A stretch of DNA of 64,000 bases from the NCBI RefSeq assembly GCF_013388355.1, contig NZ_CP058246.1:372001-436000 (forward strand), given 5' to 3'. This DNA comes from Flavobacterium sp. LPB0248 (GTDB taxonomy: Bacteria; Bacteroidota; Bacteroidia; Flavobacteriales; Flavobacteriaceae). The notes beneath the pieces were generated by a model. The model saw only the letters and a program-made list of their open reading frames with translations. It ran no database searches and was not told where the DNA came from. Shown here piece after piece: positions 43,698 to 54,941 of the stretch (position 1 is its first letter; each line of letters starts with the position of its first letter). A program made the translations under genes and the position numbers.

Positions 43698-46600
43698 ATG
43701 GCACAATTTTATTTTTCTTGGAGAACTTGCATTTTATCAAAAAAACTAGCTTTTGCTGCATTATTAATCTTTCTCACTTTTCAATCAAATGCACAAAACT
43801 GTACTGTAAACGCCGGAGTATTGAATATAACCATTTGCGCCACTGATGCAATGGTTTTAACCGGAAATAATCCGAGCCCCATTATTGGCACAGTCAAATG
43901 GACTCAAATTTCTGGTCCAGCAGTAACCATCAATTCACCAACAAGTCCAAGCACAACTGTTTCTGGCTATACAGGAGGAAATACTTACATTTTTAGATAT
44001 AGCGCAACCTGTGCAGATGGAATTACAGCCTATCAGGATAAAGTGGTAAATGTTAAGCCTATTACTACTGCAATTGCAGGAAGCAATATAACAAGCTGTC
44101 CAAATAGTTCTGGAAATTTATCTATTACAGCAAATGCGCCTCAAAATACAGGCGAAACAGGTCATTGGGAAATCGTCGGGGCTAATAATGCCGGAGTCGT
44201 AATTAATTTTCCTAACCTGCCAACCTCAACTATAACTTTACCTACAACAAGCTGTGGTGTTACAACTCTTCAATGGGTTATTGAAGGTCCTGAATATGCT
44301 CCAGGACAGCGCTGTAGAACTACTTCTCAAATAACCGTAACCAATTATGGAGGTGTAAAACCAGTTTCAGCAGGACCAGATCAAACACTCAGCAATTGTT
44401 ATACCACTACACAAAGCACCAATCTTGATGCAACTTATGGCGGTTGCGGACTTAATGGACAAAATGGACAATGGACTTTTGTAAGCGGTCCCAATACGCC
44501 AACAATTGCCAATCCTAGCGCTAATAATACAGGAGTTTCAAATCTCGTTCAGGGAACTTACACTTTTCGATGGACTGTAACTGGTCCTTGTGCTTCTGGC
44601 AATGATACGGTGGTAATTAATGTTCCTGCTGCGACACAAGATGTTACGACTCTTCCTGGTGGCGATGAAAATATTTTCTTTTGCGACAACAATATTAATC
44701 AAGTAACATTAGTAGCACAAACTCCATTATATGCTGGCGAGACTGTTCAATGGACACAAATAGCCGGAGATTCTGGTGCTGTGATTGTTTCCCCAACAAA
44801 CCCTACTACATTAGTTACAAATATATCTGATGCTGGTGATCCATATACGTTTAGATATACACTTACCAATAACAATACAGGTTGCGTTTTTACTAAAGAT
44901 TATCATGTCGAGTATAACGGAGCAACAAGAACTATTGTTGCCAATAATGGTGATGATATGGTTGGAAGCTGTAATGCAACTGTGTTTACAATACCACTTA
45001 CTGTTACAGGAACTGGAGTAAATCAATATCGAATTGTGACAGGACCAGACACTTCTCCGCTCGCTCCTTTTCCTACTGCATTACAAGATGCCGGGAATTC
45101 TTTGACTTTAACGCTTACTACACCTGGAGAATATACTGTCGAATTTATTAGAAGCCAAAACGGATCAATTCTTGCTGGTTGCGATTATGGTTTTGATACT
45201 CTAAATATTCTAGTTTCTGGTGATCCTACTCCATCTAATGCAGGATCTGATGTAAGTTTGCCTTGCGGTGATACCAGTACAATGCTTTCTGGAGTTGTAA
45301 CTGGCGAAGGCATGCATTTTTGGAGCCAGCTTAGCGGACCAAATCAGGCTATAATTGCAGATAATTTTGCCACAGATACTCAGGTAACTGGACTTGTTCC
45401 TGGAACTTATGTTTTTCAATACATAACCAAAGGAGGCGGTGCAACCTGTGGTTTTTCAGTTGCCACAGTAACTATTTACGTATCCGATACTAACTTAGGA
45501 ACTCCAAATGCAGGACCGGATCAGGTTGTCTGTGCCAATTCTCAAGTTCAACTTGCAGCGGCACCTGTACAAAGTGGAGAAATAGGCACATGGAGCCAAA
45601 TTTCGGGACCAGATCCTATTACATTTTCTAATATTAATGATCCAAATGCGATAGCCAAAGGCTTTACATTAAATTCAACACTATATGAATTACAGTGGAC
45701 CGTTTCTTATCTTCATCCCGGTCCATCTTGTAGTTCATCTGTTTCAGATACCGTGCTAATCATTACTAATAATTCTACTGCATCATCAACTTCAGATGCT
45801 GGTCCAGATGCCTGTTATCCTTCTGGAACAACTTCTTTTAATCTTAGCGGTAATACTCCCGGTTTTTTTGAAATAGGACTTTGGTCGGTAACACCATCTG
45901 CAGGAGTTGTTTTTGCGGATACTAGTGATCCAAATACATTGGTAACTGTTCCAGGAAACGGAACCTACGTTTTTACCTGGTCTATAGAAACCATAACAAG
46001 ACTTTGCACACCCAATAAAAGTGATGTTTCGGTTACAATTGCCAATACTCCTCCTGCGGCAAATGCTGGTCCTGATCAAGAAATCTGTGCATCTACCATT
46101 ACAATGGCCGCTACAACCAGCAGTGGAGCAGTTGGAACTTGGACAAGAATTTCTGGTGTTGGAGACTATACTATAAGTGATATTCATGACCCGAATGCGG
46201 TTTTTACTTTTACCTATAGTGGTTATTATATTTTTAGATGGACAGTAGATGCTGCGGTCTGCGGTCAGGCATTCGACGACGTTAATTTAACAATAGGTAT
46301 TCCGCCTCACCAAGCTATTGCGGGGCCAGATCAAAATATTTGCGCTAGTACAAGCGTTACAATGGCTGGAAGCGCTTATGACAGCTTTTTTGAAACTGGA
46401 CAATGGTCTGTATTAACTGGCGCACCAAACCAGCCCAATATTGTTGATCCGACTAATCCAAACACTGTAATTAACGGGCTTGTAGCGGGAACTTATACCT
46501 TTAGATGGACTATAACTGCAAAAAGTATTTTCTTATGCCAAGGAACTTTTGATGATATGGTTGTAGTGGTTACTCCAGCGGCAGATGCAGGACCTGATCA

Positions 46601-49600
46601 AACTTATTGCGATGTTACCAGCATTCAGCTAACAGGAAATAAAAATTCAACTGGAACCTGGACACTTACTAGCACTTCTGGAAATCCAGCAGATGTTCAT
46701 ATATCCCAATCTCCACCTAACAGTTATATTGCAAATGCTACTGTTGTTCCTGGGACTAGCTACGTTTTTACCTACACCACATCTAGTGCCAATTTTCCTA
46801 ACGGATCAACTTGTCCAGGATCCTCTGATTCTGTAAATGTTGAAATATTCAGCGGAGCGAGTATACCACCAAATGCAGGTCCAGATCAAACATTATGTAT
46901 TTCTGATGTTAACGGAACCGCAACTTTACAAGGAAACATACCTCCACCAGACGTTGCTACCTTCGAATGGCGTTTTGCATCTCAACCTGCTGGAAGTGTA
47001 GCTGTAATCACAACTCCTACTGCTCCACTGACAACAGTTACAGGTTTAACAGTGCCAGGTTTATATATTTTGGAATGGGTTTTTGAAAGCCCTTCTTGTA
47101 GAACATTGTCTGATATTGTGAGAATCGTCATGAATGCACCTCCAAGTGGTGCAAATGCTGGCCCTGATGACACAGTAGCTTGTCAGACTACTTACAAAAC
47201 TGCAGCTGTACCACCTACGGTAGGTATTGGTACATGGACATTTGCTTCTCAGCCTCCGGGAGGAGCTGCTGTAATTGATAATCCAAACAGTCCAGTTACT
47301 ACATTATCCAATATTAATGTTTTAGGGACTTATGTCTTAACTTGGACAGTTACAAACGGTCCTTTTACCAACCCTTCGTTATGTCAGCCAACCTCAGACA
47401 CAGTCAATATTACTTTTAACGATAATCCACCAACCGTAGCCAATGCAGGTCCTGATCAAGAAATGTGTAATGTTACTACAGCAACTATGGCTGCGAATAC
47501 TCCACTTATTGGCACTGGACTTTGGACTCAAGTTTCTGGACCTAATACGGCTACAATATCAGCTCCAAATAATCCAAACTCGCTGATGTTAACTTTAATT
47601 CCTGGGACATACATATTTAAATGGACAATAACCACAACCGGATGTATTTCTGAAGATACTGTTCAAGTTACAATTTATGCAAATCCATCCACTGCAGAAG
47701 CAGGTCCAAATCAAAGAGTTCCTCAATTTACAGCAGTAAATATGAATGCAACTCCTCCAACAGTTGGTACTGGAGAATGGACTCAGGTTTCAGGACCAAG
47801 TACGGTAGGTTTTATGGATCCAACCTCACCTACGACAGCCATTACGGGAACTGTTCCTGGAATATATACTTTGCAATGGACCGTAAGTAATGGTAATTGT
47901 GCCGTTTCATCAGACACTATGAACCTAACCATTTTATCGATTGCTGATCTTGAATTAACTAAAACAGTAACACCAACAACAGGAAGTATTGGCGATGTAG
48001 TTACTTTCAATATCAACGTTTTCAATAATAACGCACTAGGTGGGTCCGCTACCGCAACTAATGTTTCCATACGTGATTTCATTCCGTTCGGTTTTGCACT
48101 TGTTGCTGGAACGGTTACTTCGGGAGGAGTATACAATGTTGGAGACAATACCATTACTTGGAGTGGTATAACAATTCCGAGTGGCAGTATTTTAAGTTTA
48201 TCTTTTAAAGCCACAATTCTGGGCGGAGGATCTTATGTTAATACTGCAGAAGTTGTCGCATCAGATCAATTCGATCCTGATAGCACACCTAACAATCAAA
48301 ATCCTGCAGAAGATGATCAGGATAGCGCAACAGTAGTTCTAGATGTGGCCGATTTATCATTACAGAAAACCGTTTCACCTGCTACTGTAAGTATAAACGA
48401 TAACGTCGTGTTTACAATTAGAGTTACCAATAGTGGTCCTAATAATGCTACTGGAATTACAGTTTCAGACAATCTGCCACCTGGATATACGTATGTAAGC
48501 GATAATGGAGGTGGAAAATACAATAATACCACTGGAATTTGGAATGTTGGCAATCTGAATAATGGAAACTCTCTTGCCTTGCAAATCACAGCAAAGGTAA
48601 ATGTTGTGACATCAATGAGCGATTATTTTAATACGGCAGAAATTCAGACCGCACATCAATTCGATCCCGATAGTACCCCAGGAAACGGATTACCTGAAGA
48701 TGACATGGCCAGCGCTACAGTTTCTTTAAAACAAGCTGACTTAGAACTTACTAAAACGGTAACTCCAACTTCTGCCGCAGCTGGAGATCAAATAACTTTT
48801 ACAATTAATGTGCTTAACAGAGGACCTGGAAACGCGACTGGAGTTGCAGTAAAAGATGTTATTCCTGTGGGATACACACTTATTCCAGGATCAGTATCTG
48901 CTGGCGGAACCTATCAGGTTGCGACAGCAACACTTGAATGGAAAAATCTGTTAATACCTGCAAACTCTAATGTCAATCTGACTTTTAATGCGTTTGTTAA
49001 TCCTTTAGGAAATTATCTAAATGTTGCACAAATTACAGCTAGCGATTTACCTGATCCCGATAGTGTGCCAAATAATAATGTTCCATCTGAAGATGATCAA
49101 GATGATGCTGAAATAACTTTTATCGGGCCTTCTGCCGACTTATCTTTAACCAAAAATGTAGTTACAGGTAATACAAGTCCTGTAGTTGGAAGCCAAGTTT
49201 CATTTGAACTTAAAATAAAAAATGACGGTCCAAATAATGCAACTGGAGTGCAAGTAACAGATTTATTGCCTTCTGGCTTTCAATACGTAAATTATAGTTC
49301 GTCTGCCGGAACATACGACAGCACCACTGGAATTTGGGATGTTGGTACAGTTGATACTGGTGTTACTGAATCACTTATTCTTGATGCAAAAGTATTGCCA
49401 ACAGGAGATTATAAAAATATAACACAAGTTACTGCCAGTGATCTTCCTGATCCTGACAGTACACCAAATAATGACGATGGAGATCAAAGTGAAGATGATG
49501 AAGATAATGTGGTATTAACTCCTATACCTCCATCTGCAGATTTATCATTGACTAAAACGGTAAGTAACACTACTCCTCTGGTTGGTTCTCTTGTAACATT

Positions 49601-52600
49601 TACTATTATCACTAAAAACAGCGGTCCACAAGACGCCGCTCAAGTCCAAGTAACCGATTTACTGCCTTCAGGTTATACTTTTGCCACTTTTAATGCAACA
49701 AGCGGAACTTATGACAGCACAACTGGTTTATGGACTCTGGATATATTAAAGAACAGTGAGTCCGAAACCTTACAGATAAATGCAATAGTCAACTCAACGG
49801 GAGATTATACTAATATTGCAGAAGTTACCAATAGTGATACTCCTGATCCAGACTCAACTCCAAATAACGGAGTACCGACAGAAGACGATTACGGAACGGC
49901 GACTACTACTCCTATCCAACAGTCTTCAGATTTATCTTTGGCTAAGATGGTTAATAATGCTACACCGTTAGTGGGTTCTCTAGTTACTTTTGAAGTGGTT
50001 GTAACCAATAATGGCCCACAAGATAATCTTGGCATACAAGTAACAGATGTACTACCGTCAGGATATACTTTTACTGGATTTACCGTTTCTACAGGAACTT
50101 ATGACACCGCTACAGGAATATGGAATGTTGGTAATTTGGTAACGGGCGATGCAGAAACGCTTCAAATTGTGGCAAAAGTAAATCCGAGCGGCGATTATAC
50201 CAACAAAGCTGAAATAACCGCTGCAAATCTTCCAGATCCAGACTCCACACCAAACAATGGAGTTACTACAGAAGATGATTATGCCGAAGCTACAACAGTT
50301 CCTATTCCTACATCAGCAGATTTATCTTTAACTAAAACCGTAAATAATGCTGCTCCGCTTGTTGGTTCGCAAGTAACTTTCAGTATTCAGGTAACTAATT
50401 CTGGTCCGCAGGAAGCCAATGGAGTTACTGTTACCGATTTACTTCCTTCTGGATATACCTACGTATCGTATAGCGCAACAACAGGAAGTTATAATCCGAC
50501 GACAGGTCTATGGACAGTTGGAAACATGCCTATTTCAGATTCTTACACTTTACAGATAACAGCTATAGTAAATGCTTCTGGAAATTATACTAATAGTGCA
50601 GAAATTACAGCAAGCAGTCAGCCAGATCCTGATTCAACTCCAAATAATGGTGTTACGACGGAAGATGACTATGCCGAAGCAACAACAGTTCCGGTACCAG
50701 TATCGGCCGATTTATCATTAACTAAAACAGTAAATAACACTGCCCCACTTGTAGGTTCTCAGATAACTTTCAGCCTTCAAATAAGCAATGCTGGACCACA
50801 AGCCGCTGATGGCGTTGCAGTTACCGATTTACTGCCTTCTGGATATACTTACGCTTCTTATAGTGCAACGGCTGGAAGCTACGACTCGGCAACAGGAATA
50901 TGGACTGTTGGAAATGTCGCAATTGGTGTTACTCATACTTTACAAATAACAGCGGTAGTAAATGCTGCAGGAAACTACACAAATACTTCCGAAATTACAG
51001 CAAGTAATCAGCCTGATCCTGATTCAACTCCAAATAATGGAGTTACGACAGAAGATGATTATGCTGAAGTATCAACAACGCCTGTAACGCAATCATCTGA
51101 TTTATCCTTAACTAAAACGGTAAACAATACTACGCCTGTAGCTGGCTCACCAGTAACTTTTGCAGTTGTTGTTACCAATAATGGACCACAGGATAATACG
51201 GGAGTTCAAATAACCGACTTGTTGCCTTCAGGATATACATATAGTGGTTTCACTCTTTCTAGAGGAACTTATAATTCAACAACAGGTCTTTGGACAGTTG
51301 GTAATTTAGCTAATGGAGAATCTGAAACACTGCAAATTACAGCCATAGTAAATGCTTCTGGTGATTATCTTAATATTGCCGAAGTAACTGCAGCAACTCT
51401 TCCTGATCCTAATTCTACTCCAAACAATGGTGTTCCTACTGAAAATGATTATGCTACAGCCACTATTAATCCAACAGCACAATCTGCAGATTTATCATTG
51501 ACCAAAACAGTAAGCAATAGTAATCCGCTAGTAGGTTCTTTAGTTACTTTTGAAGTGATTGTAACCAATAACGGGCCTCAAGATACTTCGGGCGTGACGG
51601 TTACCGATTTACTTCCAAGTGGCTATACTTACTCGAATTTCACAATTTCTACAGGAACCTATAATCCAACGACTGGATTATGGACCGTTGGCAATTTAAT
51701 CAACGGAAAATCCGAAACTTTACAAATCTTGGCATTAGTAAATCCGACAGGAAATTATGTAAACGTTGCCGAAGTAACCGCAAGCGCGCTTCCCGATCCT
51801 GACTCAACACCAAACAATGGAGTTACTACAGAAGACGATTATGCAACGGCAACAGTTACTCCAAACGCACAAGCGGCAGATTTATCTTTAACTAAAACAG
51901 TTAACAATACAGTTCCATTAGTAGGTTCACCGGTTATATTTGAAGTAATTGCAACTAATAATGGGCCTCAAAATACGACTGGCGTTGAAGTTACCGATTT
52001 ATTGCCTTCTGGCTATACTTTTGCCAATTACAGTGCTACAAAAGGAACTTACAATCCCACAACTGGAAAATGGACAATTGGTACATTCTTAAACGGAGAC
52101 TCGCAAGTATTACGTATAACCGCTATAGTAAATGCTACAGGAAATTATACAAATGTGGCTGAAGTAACAGCTAGCAGTCTTCCAGATCCTAATTCTACTC
52201 CTGGCAATGGTGTTCCTACTGAAAATGATTACGGTACAGCTACCACTTCTCCTTTAGGACAAGCAGCAGATTTATCTTTAACTAAAACAGTAAATAATCC
52301 AACACCATTAATTGGAACTCCTGTAACTTTTGAAATAATCATAACTAATCAGGGACCTCAAAATGCAACAGGAGTTGAAGTAACCGATTTACTGCCTTCT
52401 GGTTACACTTTTAGCAATTTTACAGCGACAAAAGGGACTTATACGAGTGCAACCGGAAAATGGAACATTGGATCTTTGGCCAGTGGAGATTCTCAAACAC
52501 TTCAGTTAACAGCTATAGTAAATGCTTCTGGCAATTATTTAAATACAACAGAAGTAACCGCCAGCAGTCTTCCCGACCCAGATTCTACTCCAAACAACGG

Positions 52601-54887
52601 AATCAAGACAGAAGATGATTATGCCGAAGTCGCAACAGTCCCTGTTGTTCCAATGGCCGATTTATCACTTACAAAAGCGATCGTAGGCGGTAACTTAAGT
52701 CCAATATTTGGTGCAACTGTTACTTTTGAGATAACAGTGACAAACAGCGGACCGCAAAACGCAACAGGTGTTAAAGTAATAGATATGCTACCAAGCGGTT
52801 ACGATTATGTGGTATACGCCTCAACAGCAGGACAATATCATAATTCTACTGGAATCTGGGATGTTGGAACTATACCAAATGGAAGTTCAGAATCTTTACT
52901 AATAGGTGCAAAAGTAAATACCACTGGTGTTTACCAAAATATTGCAGAAGTTTATGCTTCTAATGAATTGGATCCAGATTCGACACCAAATAATAATGTG
53001 AGCGGTGAAGACGATATGAGTTCATTATTATTAACTCCTGTTCCTGCAGTTGCCGATCTTTCTATTGAGAAAAAAGTAATCAACAACATACTTAACCCTG
53101 CTGTAGGATCGCAAATTTCATTCTCTATTACGGTAACCAACTCAGGACCTAGCAATTCTACAGGCGTTACTATAAAAGATGTATTGCCTTCTGGATATGA
53201 TTATATTTTCTATAATTCAACTTCTGGAGCTTACAACCCTACAACAGGCATATGGACTCCTGGAGTCATACTTGCTGGAAATAGCCATACTTTGCTTTTA
53301 AATGTTTTTGTAAAAAGTCCGACAGGCACTCCAGATGAATACTTAAATACAGCCGAAATTATGACTGCAGATCAATTTGATCCAGATAGTACGCCTGGCA
53401 ATGGAGTTATAACGGAAGATGATTATGATAGTATTGCTGTTACGCCAGTAATTGTAATGGCAGATTTATCTATTAAGAAAACAGCTCTTAATCAGGATGC
53501 GGTTCATGATGTTGGTTCAACAGTTATTTTCACTGTCACTGTTACCAATGATGGTCCGGCAGATGCTTCTGGTGTAAGAGTCAAAGACTTGCTGCCACCT
53601 GGATTTACCTATCAGACTAGTAGTCCTACAAGTGGTTTATACAACTATGTTACTGGAGTTTGGAATGTCGGAAACATTCCAACTGGAACCGATCAGTCAC
53701 TAGATATTTATACAACAGTAAATAAGCCGAAAGGTATAGCAGGCGAATATACCAATATAACCGAGGTTATTGCCAGCAATCTTCCTGATCCTGATTCTAC
53801 TCCAAACAATGGAGTGACAACAGAAGACGATTATGATAGTTTGCAAATCAAAGTTGCAGTTGCCGATTTAAGTCTGGAGAAAACAGCCAGCAACAAAAAC
53901 GCAAATGTAAACGAGGTAGTTACATTCACCCTGCAGCTTAACAATGAAGGTCCGAGCACCGCTACCGGAGTTGCTGTTGAAGACTTGATACCGCTTGGAT
54001 TCAAGAATATATCGAATATCAATAATGGAGGTATTTTCAGTAAGAATGCGATCAAATGGGTTGACCTAACTGTTCCTGTGGGAGGTATTACGTTAACCTA
54101 TGAAGCAACTGTAGCGAATCCGTTGGGACTTGAAAGCGTTGATTATGTTAATATCGCTCAAGTAACTGCCAGCAATCAATTTGATCCAGATTCGACACCA
54201 AATAATGATAACGGAGACCAAAGCGAAGATGATGAAGATTCTGAATCTATCAACATTCCTTCTACCGACGTAGCCATCAATAAAGAAGTCGATAAAACAG
54301 ATGTTCCGATGGATAGCCAAGTAGTCTTTACCATAACAGCAGAAAATTTAGGCAATTTAACTGCAACAAATGTAGAGGTTCAAGATGCATTGCCTAAAGG
54401 ATATTTATTAGTAAACTCAGCGGTAACTTCTGGAACTTACGATTCGAAAACAGGCATCTGGAGCATTCCAACAATTAATAAAGGAACTCCTCAAACATTA
54501 ACACTAACTGTTAAAGTGGTTGATTTTAATGATTATTTGAATAATGCTCATTTGGTTAAACTAGATCAGATAGACACCAATTCAGCAAACAATCAGGATA
54601 GCGCTACCGTTTCGCCAAACTGTCTGAAAATCTACAATGAGTTTTCACCAAATGACGACGGCCAAAACGATTTCTTCTACATTGATTGTATTGAAAGATA
54701 TCCAAATAATCAGCTCGAAATCTTTAACCGCTGGGGTAATTTGGTTTACTACCAAAAAGGATATAAAAATACTTGGGACGGAAAAGCAGATGGTTCTGCC
54801 AAAACGCTTCCTGAAGGCACCTATTTCTATATCCTTGATTTAGGAGACGGATCTAAAAAAACCTCTGGATGGGTTTACCTAAAATAA
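43698..54887 (+). CDS. Giant DUF11/PKD-repeat adhesin with T9SS type B sorting domain
   Basis: 3729 residues from ATG 43698 (TTG 43692 is in frame but ATG fits better). Signal peptide ending QSNAQ (about residue 33). Residues about 35-1415 hold some 14 PKD/Ig-like repeats, recognisable by NAGPDQxxC and a GTYxFxWT-type strand. Residues about 1416-3645 hold 17 DUF11 repeats of about 131 residues (ADLSLTKTVNN ... TDLLPSGYTF ... DPDSTPNN). The last 85 residues are a gliding-motility-associated/type B sorting domain (EFSPNDDGQNDFFYI ... NRWGNLVYY ... LPEGTYFYILDL). It should be secreted by T9SS to the surface, with help of the PorP/SprF protein encoded next. SprB-like adhesion or gliding is the likely role. 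Confidence 0.93.
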   Translation: MAQFYFSWRTCILSKKLAFAALLIFLTFQSNAQNCTVNAGVLNITICATDAMVLTGNNPSPIIGTVKWTQISGPAVTINSPTSPSTTVSGYTGGNTYIFRYSATCADGITAYQDKVVNVKPITTAIAGSNITSCPNSSGNLSITANAPQNTGETGHWEIVGANNAGVVINFPNLPTSTITLPTTSCGVTTLQWVIEGPEYAPGQRCRTTSQITVTNYGGVKPVSAGPDQTLSNCYTTTQSTNLDATYGGCGLNGQNGQWTFVSGPNTPTIANPSANNTGVSNLVQGTYTFRWTVTGPCASGNDTVVINVPAATQDVTTLPGGDENIFFCDNNINQVTLVAQTPLYAGETVQWTQIAGDSGAVIVSPTNPTTLVTNISDAGDPYTFRYTLTNNNTGCVFTKDYHVEYNGATRTIVANNGDDMVGSCNATVFTIPLTVTGTGVNQYRIVTGPDTSPLAPFPTALQDAGNSLTLTLTTPGEYTVEFIRSQNGSILAGCDYGFDTLNILVSGDPTPSNAGSDVSLPCGDTSTMLSGVVTGEGMHFWSQLSGPNQAIIADNFATDTQVTGLVPGTYVFQYITKGGGATCGFSVATVTIYVSDTNLGTPNAGPDQVVCANSQVQLAAAPVQSGEIGTWSQISGPDPITFSNINDPNAIAKGFTLNSTLYELQWTVSYLHPGPSCSSSVSDTVLIITNNSTASSTSDAGPDACYPSGTTSFNLSGNTPGFFEIGLWSVTPSAGVVFADTSDPNTLVTVPGNGTYVFTWSIETITRLCTPNKSDVSVTIANTPPAANAGPDQEICASTITMAATTSSGAVGTWTRISGVGDYTISDIHDPNAVFTFTYSGYYIFRWTVDAAVCGQAFDDVNLTIGIPPHQAIAGPDQNICASTSVTMAGSAYDSFFETGQWSVLTGAPNQPNIVDPTNPNTVINGLVAGTYTFRWTITAKSIFLCQGTFDDMVVVVTPAADAGPDQTYCDVTSIQLTGNKNSTGTWTLTSTSGNPADVHISQSPPNSYIANATVVPGTSYVFTYTTSSANFPNGSTCPGSSDSVNVEIFSGASIPPNAGPDQTLCISDVNGTATLQGNIPPPDVATFEWRFASQPAGSVAVITTPTAPLTTVTGLTVPGLYILEWVFESPSCRTLSDIVRIVMNAPPSGANAGPDDTVACQTTYKTAAVPPTVGIGTWTFASQPPGGAAVIDNPNSPVTTLSNINVLGTYVLTWTVTNGPFTNPSLCQPTSDTVNITFNDNPPTVANAGPDQEMCNVTTATMAANTPLIGTGLWTQVSGPNTATISAPNNPNSLMLTLIPGTYIFKWTITTTGCISEDTVQVTIYANPSTAEAGPNQRVPQFTAVNMNATPPTVGTGEWTQVSGPSTVGFMDPTSPTTAITGTVPGIYTLQWTVSNGNCAVSSDTMNLTILSIADLELTKTVTPTTGSIGDVVTFNINVFNNNALGGSATATNVSIRDFIPFGFALVAGTVTSGGVYNVGDNTITWSGITIPSGSILSLSFKATILGGGSYVNTAEVVASDQFDPDSTPNNQNPAEDDQDSATVVLDVADLSLQKTVSPATVSINDNVVFTIRVTNSGPNNATGITVSDNLPPGYTYVSDNGGGKYNNTTGIWNVGNLNNGNSLALQITAKVNVVTSMSDYFNTAEIQTAHQFDPDSTPGNGLPEDDMASATVSLKQADLELTKTVTPTSAAAGDQITFTINVLNRGPGNATGVAVKDVIPVGYTLIPGSVSAGGTYQVATATLEWKNLLIPANSNVNLTFNAFVNPLGNYLNVAQITASDLPDPDSVPNNNVPSEDDQDDAEITFIGPSADLSLTKNVVTGNTSPVVGSQVSFELKIKNDGPNNATGVQVTDLLPSGFQYVNYSSSAGTYDSTTGIWDVGTVDTGVTESLILDAKVLPTGDYKNITQVTASDLPDPDSTPNNDDGDQSEDDEDNVVLTPIPPSADLSLTKTVSNTTPLVGSLVTFTIITKNSGPQDAAQVQVTDLLPSGYTFATFNATSGTYDSTTGLWTLDILKNSESETLQINAIVNSTGDYTNIAEVTNSDTPDPDSTPNNGVPTEDDYGTATTTPIQQSSDLSLAKMVNNATPLVGSLVTFEVVVTNNGPQDNLGIQVTDVLPSGYTFTGFTVSTGTYDTATGIWNVGNLVTGDAETLQIVAKVNPSGDYTNKAEITAANLPDPDSTPNNGVTTEDDYAEATTVPIPTSADLSLTKTVNNAAPLVGSQVTFSIQVTNSGPQEANGVTVTDLLPSGYTYVSYSATTGSYNPTTGLWTVGNMPISDSYTLQITAIVNASGNYTNSAEITASSQPDPDSTPNNGVTTEDDYAEATTVPVPVSADLSLTKTVNNTAPLVGSQITFSLQISNAGPQAADGVAVTDLLPSGYTYASYSATAGSYDSATGIWTVGNVAIGVTHTLQITAVVNAAGNYTNTSEITASNQPDPDSTPNNGVTTEDDYAEVSTTPVTQSSDLSLTKTVNNTTPVAGSPVTFAVVVTNNGPQDNTGVQITDLLPSGYTYSGFTLSRGTYNSTTGLWTVGNLANGESETLQITAIVNASGDYLNIAEVTAATLPDPNSTPNNGVPTENDYATATINPTAQSADLSLTKTVSNSNPLVGSLVTFEVIVTNNGPQDTSGVTVTDLLPSGYTYSNFTISTGTYNPTTGLWTVGNLINGKSETLQILALVNPTGNYVNVAEVTASALPDPDSTPNNGVTTEDDYATATVTPNAQAADLSLTKTVNNTVPLVGSPVIFEVIATNNGPQNTTGVEVTDLLPSGYTFANYSATKGTYNPTTGKWTIGTFLNGDSQVLRITAIVNATGNYTNVAEVTASSLPDPNSTPGNGVPTENDYGTATTSPLGQAADLSLTKTVNNPTPLIGTPVTFEIIITNQGPQNATGVEVTDLLPSGYTFSNFTATKGTYTSATGKWNIGSLASGDSQTLQLTAIVNASGNYLNTTEVTASSLPDPDSTPNNGIKTEDDYAEVATVPVVPMADLSLTKAIVGGNLSPIFGATVTFEITVTNSGPQNATGVKVIDMLPSGYDYVVYASTAGQYHNSTGIWDVGTIPNGSSESLLIGAKVNTTGVYQNIAEVYASNELDPDSTPNNNVSGEDDMSSLLLTPVPAVADLSIEKKVINNILNPAVGSQISFSITVTNSGPSNSTGVTIKDVLPSGYDYIFYNSTSGAYNPTTGIWTPGVILAGNSHTLLLNVFVKSPTGTPDEYLNTAEIMTADQFDPDSTPGNGVITEDDYDSIAVTPVIVMADLSIKKTALNQDAVHDVGSTVIFTVTVTNDGPADASGVRVKDLLPPGFTYQTSSPTSGLYNYVTGVWNVGNIPTGTDQSLDIYTTVNKPKGIAGEYTNITEVIASNLPDPDSTPNNGVTTEDDYDSLQIKVAVADLSLEKTASNKNANVNEVVTFTLQLNNEGPSTATGVAVEDLIPLGFKNISNINNGGIFSKNAIKWVDLTVPVGGITLTYEATVANPLGLESVDYVNIAQVTASNQFDPDSTPNNDNGDQSEDDEDSESINIPSTDVAINKEVDKTDVPMDSQVVFTITAENLGNLTATNVEVQDALPKGYLLVNSAVTSGTYDSKTGIWSIPTINKGTPQTLTLTVKVVDFNDYLNNAHLVKLDQIDTNSANNQDSATVSPNCLKIYNEFSPNDDGQNDFFYIDCIERYPNNQLEIFNRWGNLVYYQKGYKNTWDGKADGSAKTLPEGTYFYILDLGDGSKKTSGWVYLK
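47941..54620 (+). repeat. Seventeen tandem DUF11 repeat units (about 393 bp each)
   Basis: Protein-level tandem repeats within the giant adhesin gene. Sixteen units end with a DPDSTPNN/DPNSTPGN-like Asp-rich linker followed by EDD or END; the last has DTNSANNQDSA in its place. DNA identity between units is moderate, except that units 6-8 share nearly identical linker-coding sequence. Confidence 0.9.
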
Positions 54888-54941
54888 AACCATCCAGAAA
54901 AAGAAAATTTAAGAATAGGATTAACCAAAATAAAATTGGCT

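Noticed and set aside
45792..46187. Minus-strand open frame of 131 codons inside the adhesin gene
   Set aside because: The plus-strand reading has continuous repeats, signal peptide and sorting domain; the minus frame is Cys/Ser/Arg-rich with no recognisable domain.
47941..54620. Regular repeat array considered as CRISPR
   Set aside because: Units are about 393 bp, coding and diverged; there are no short identical repeats with unique spacers.
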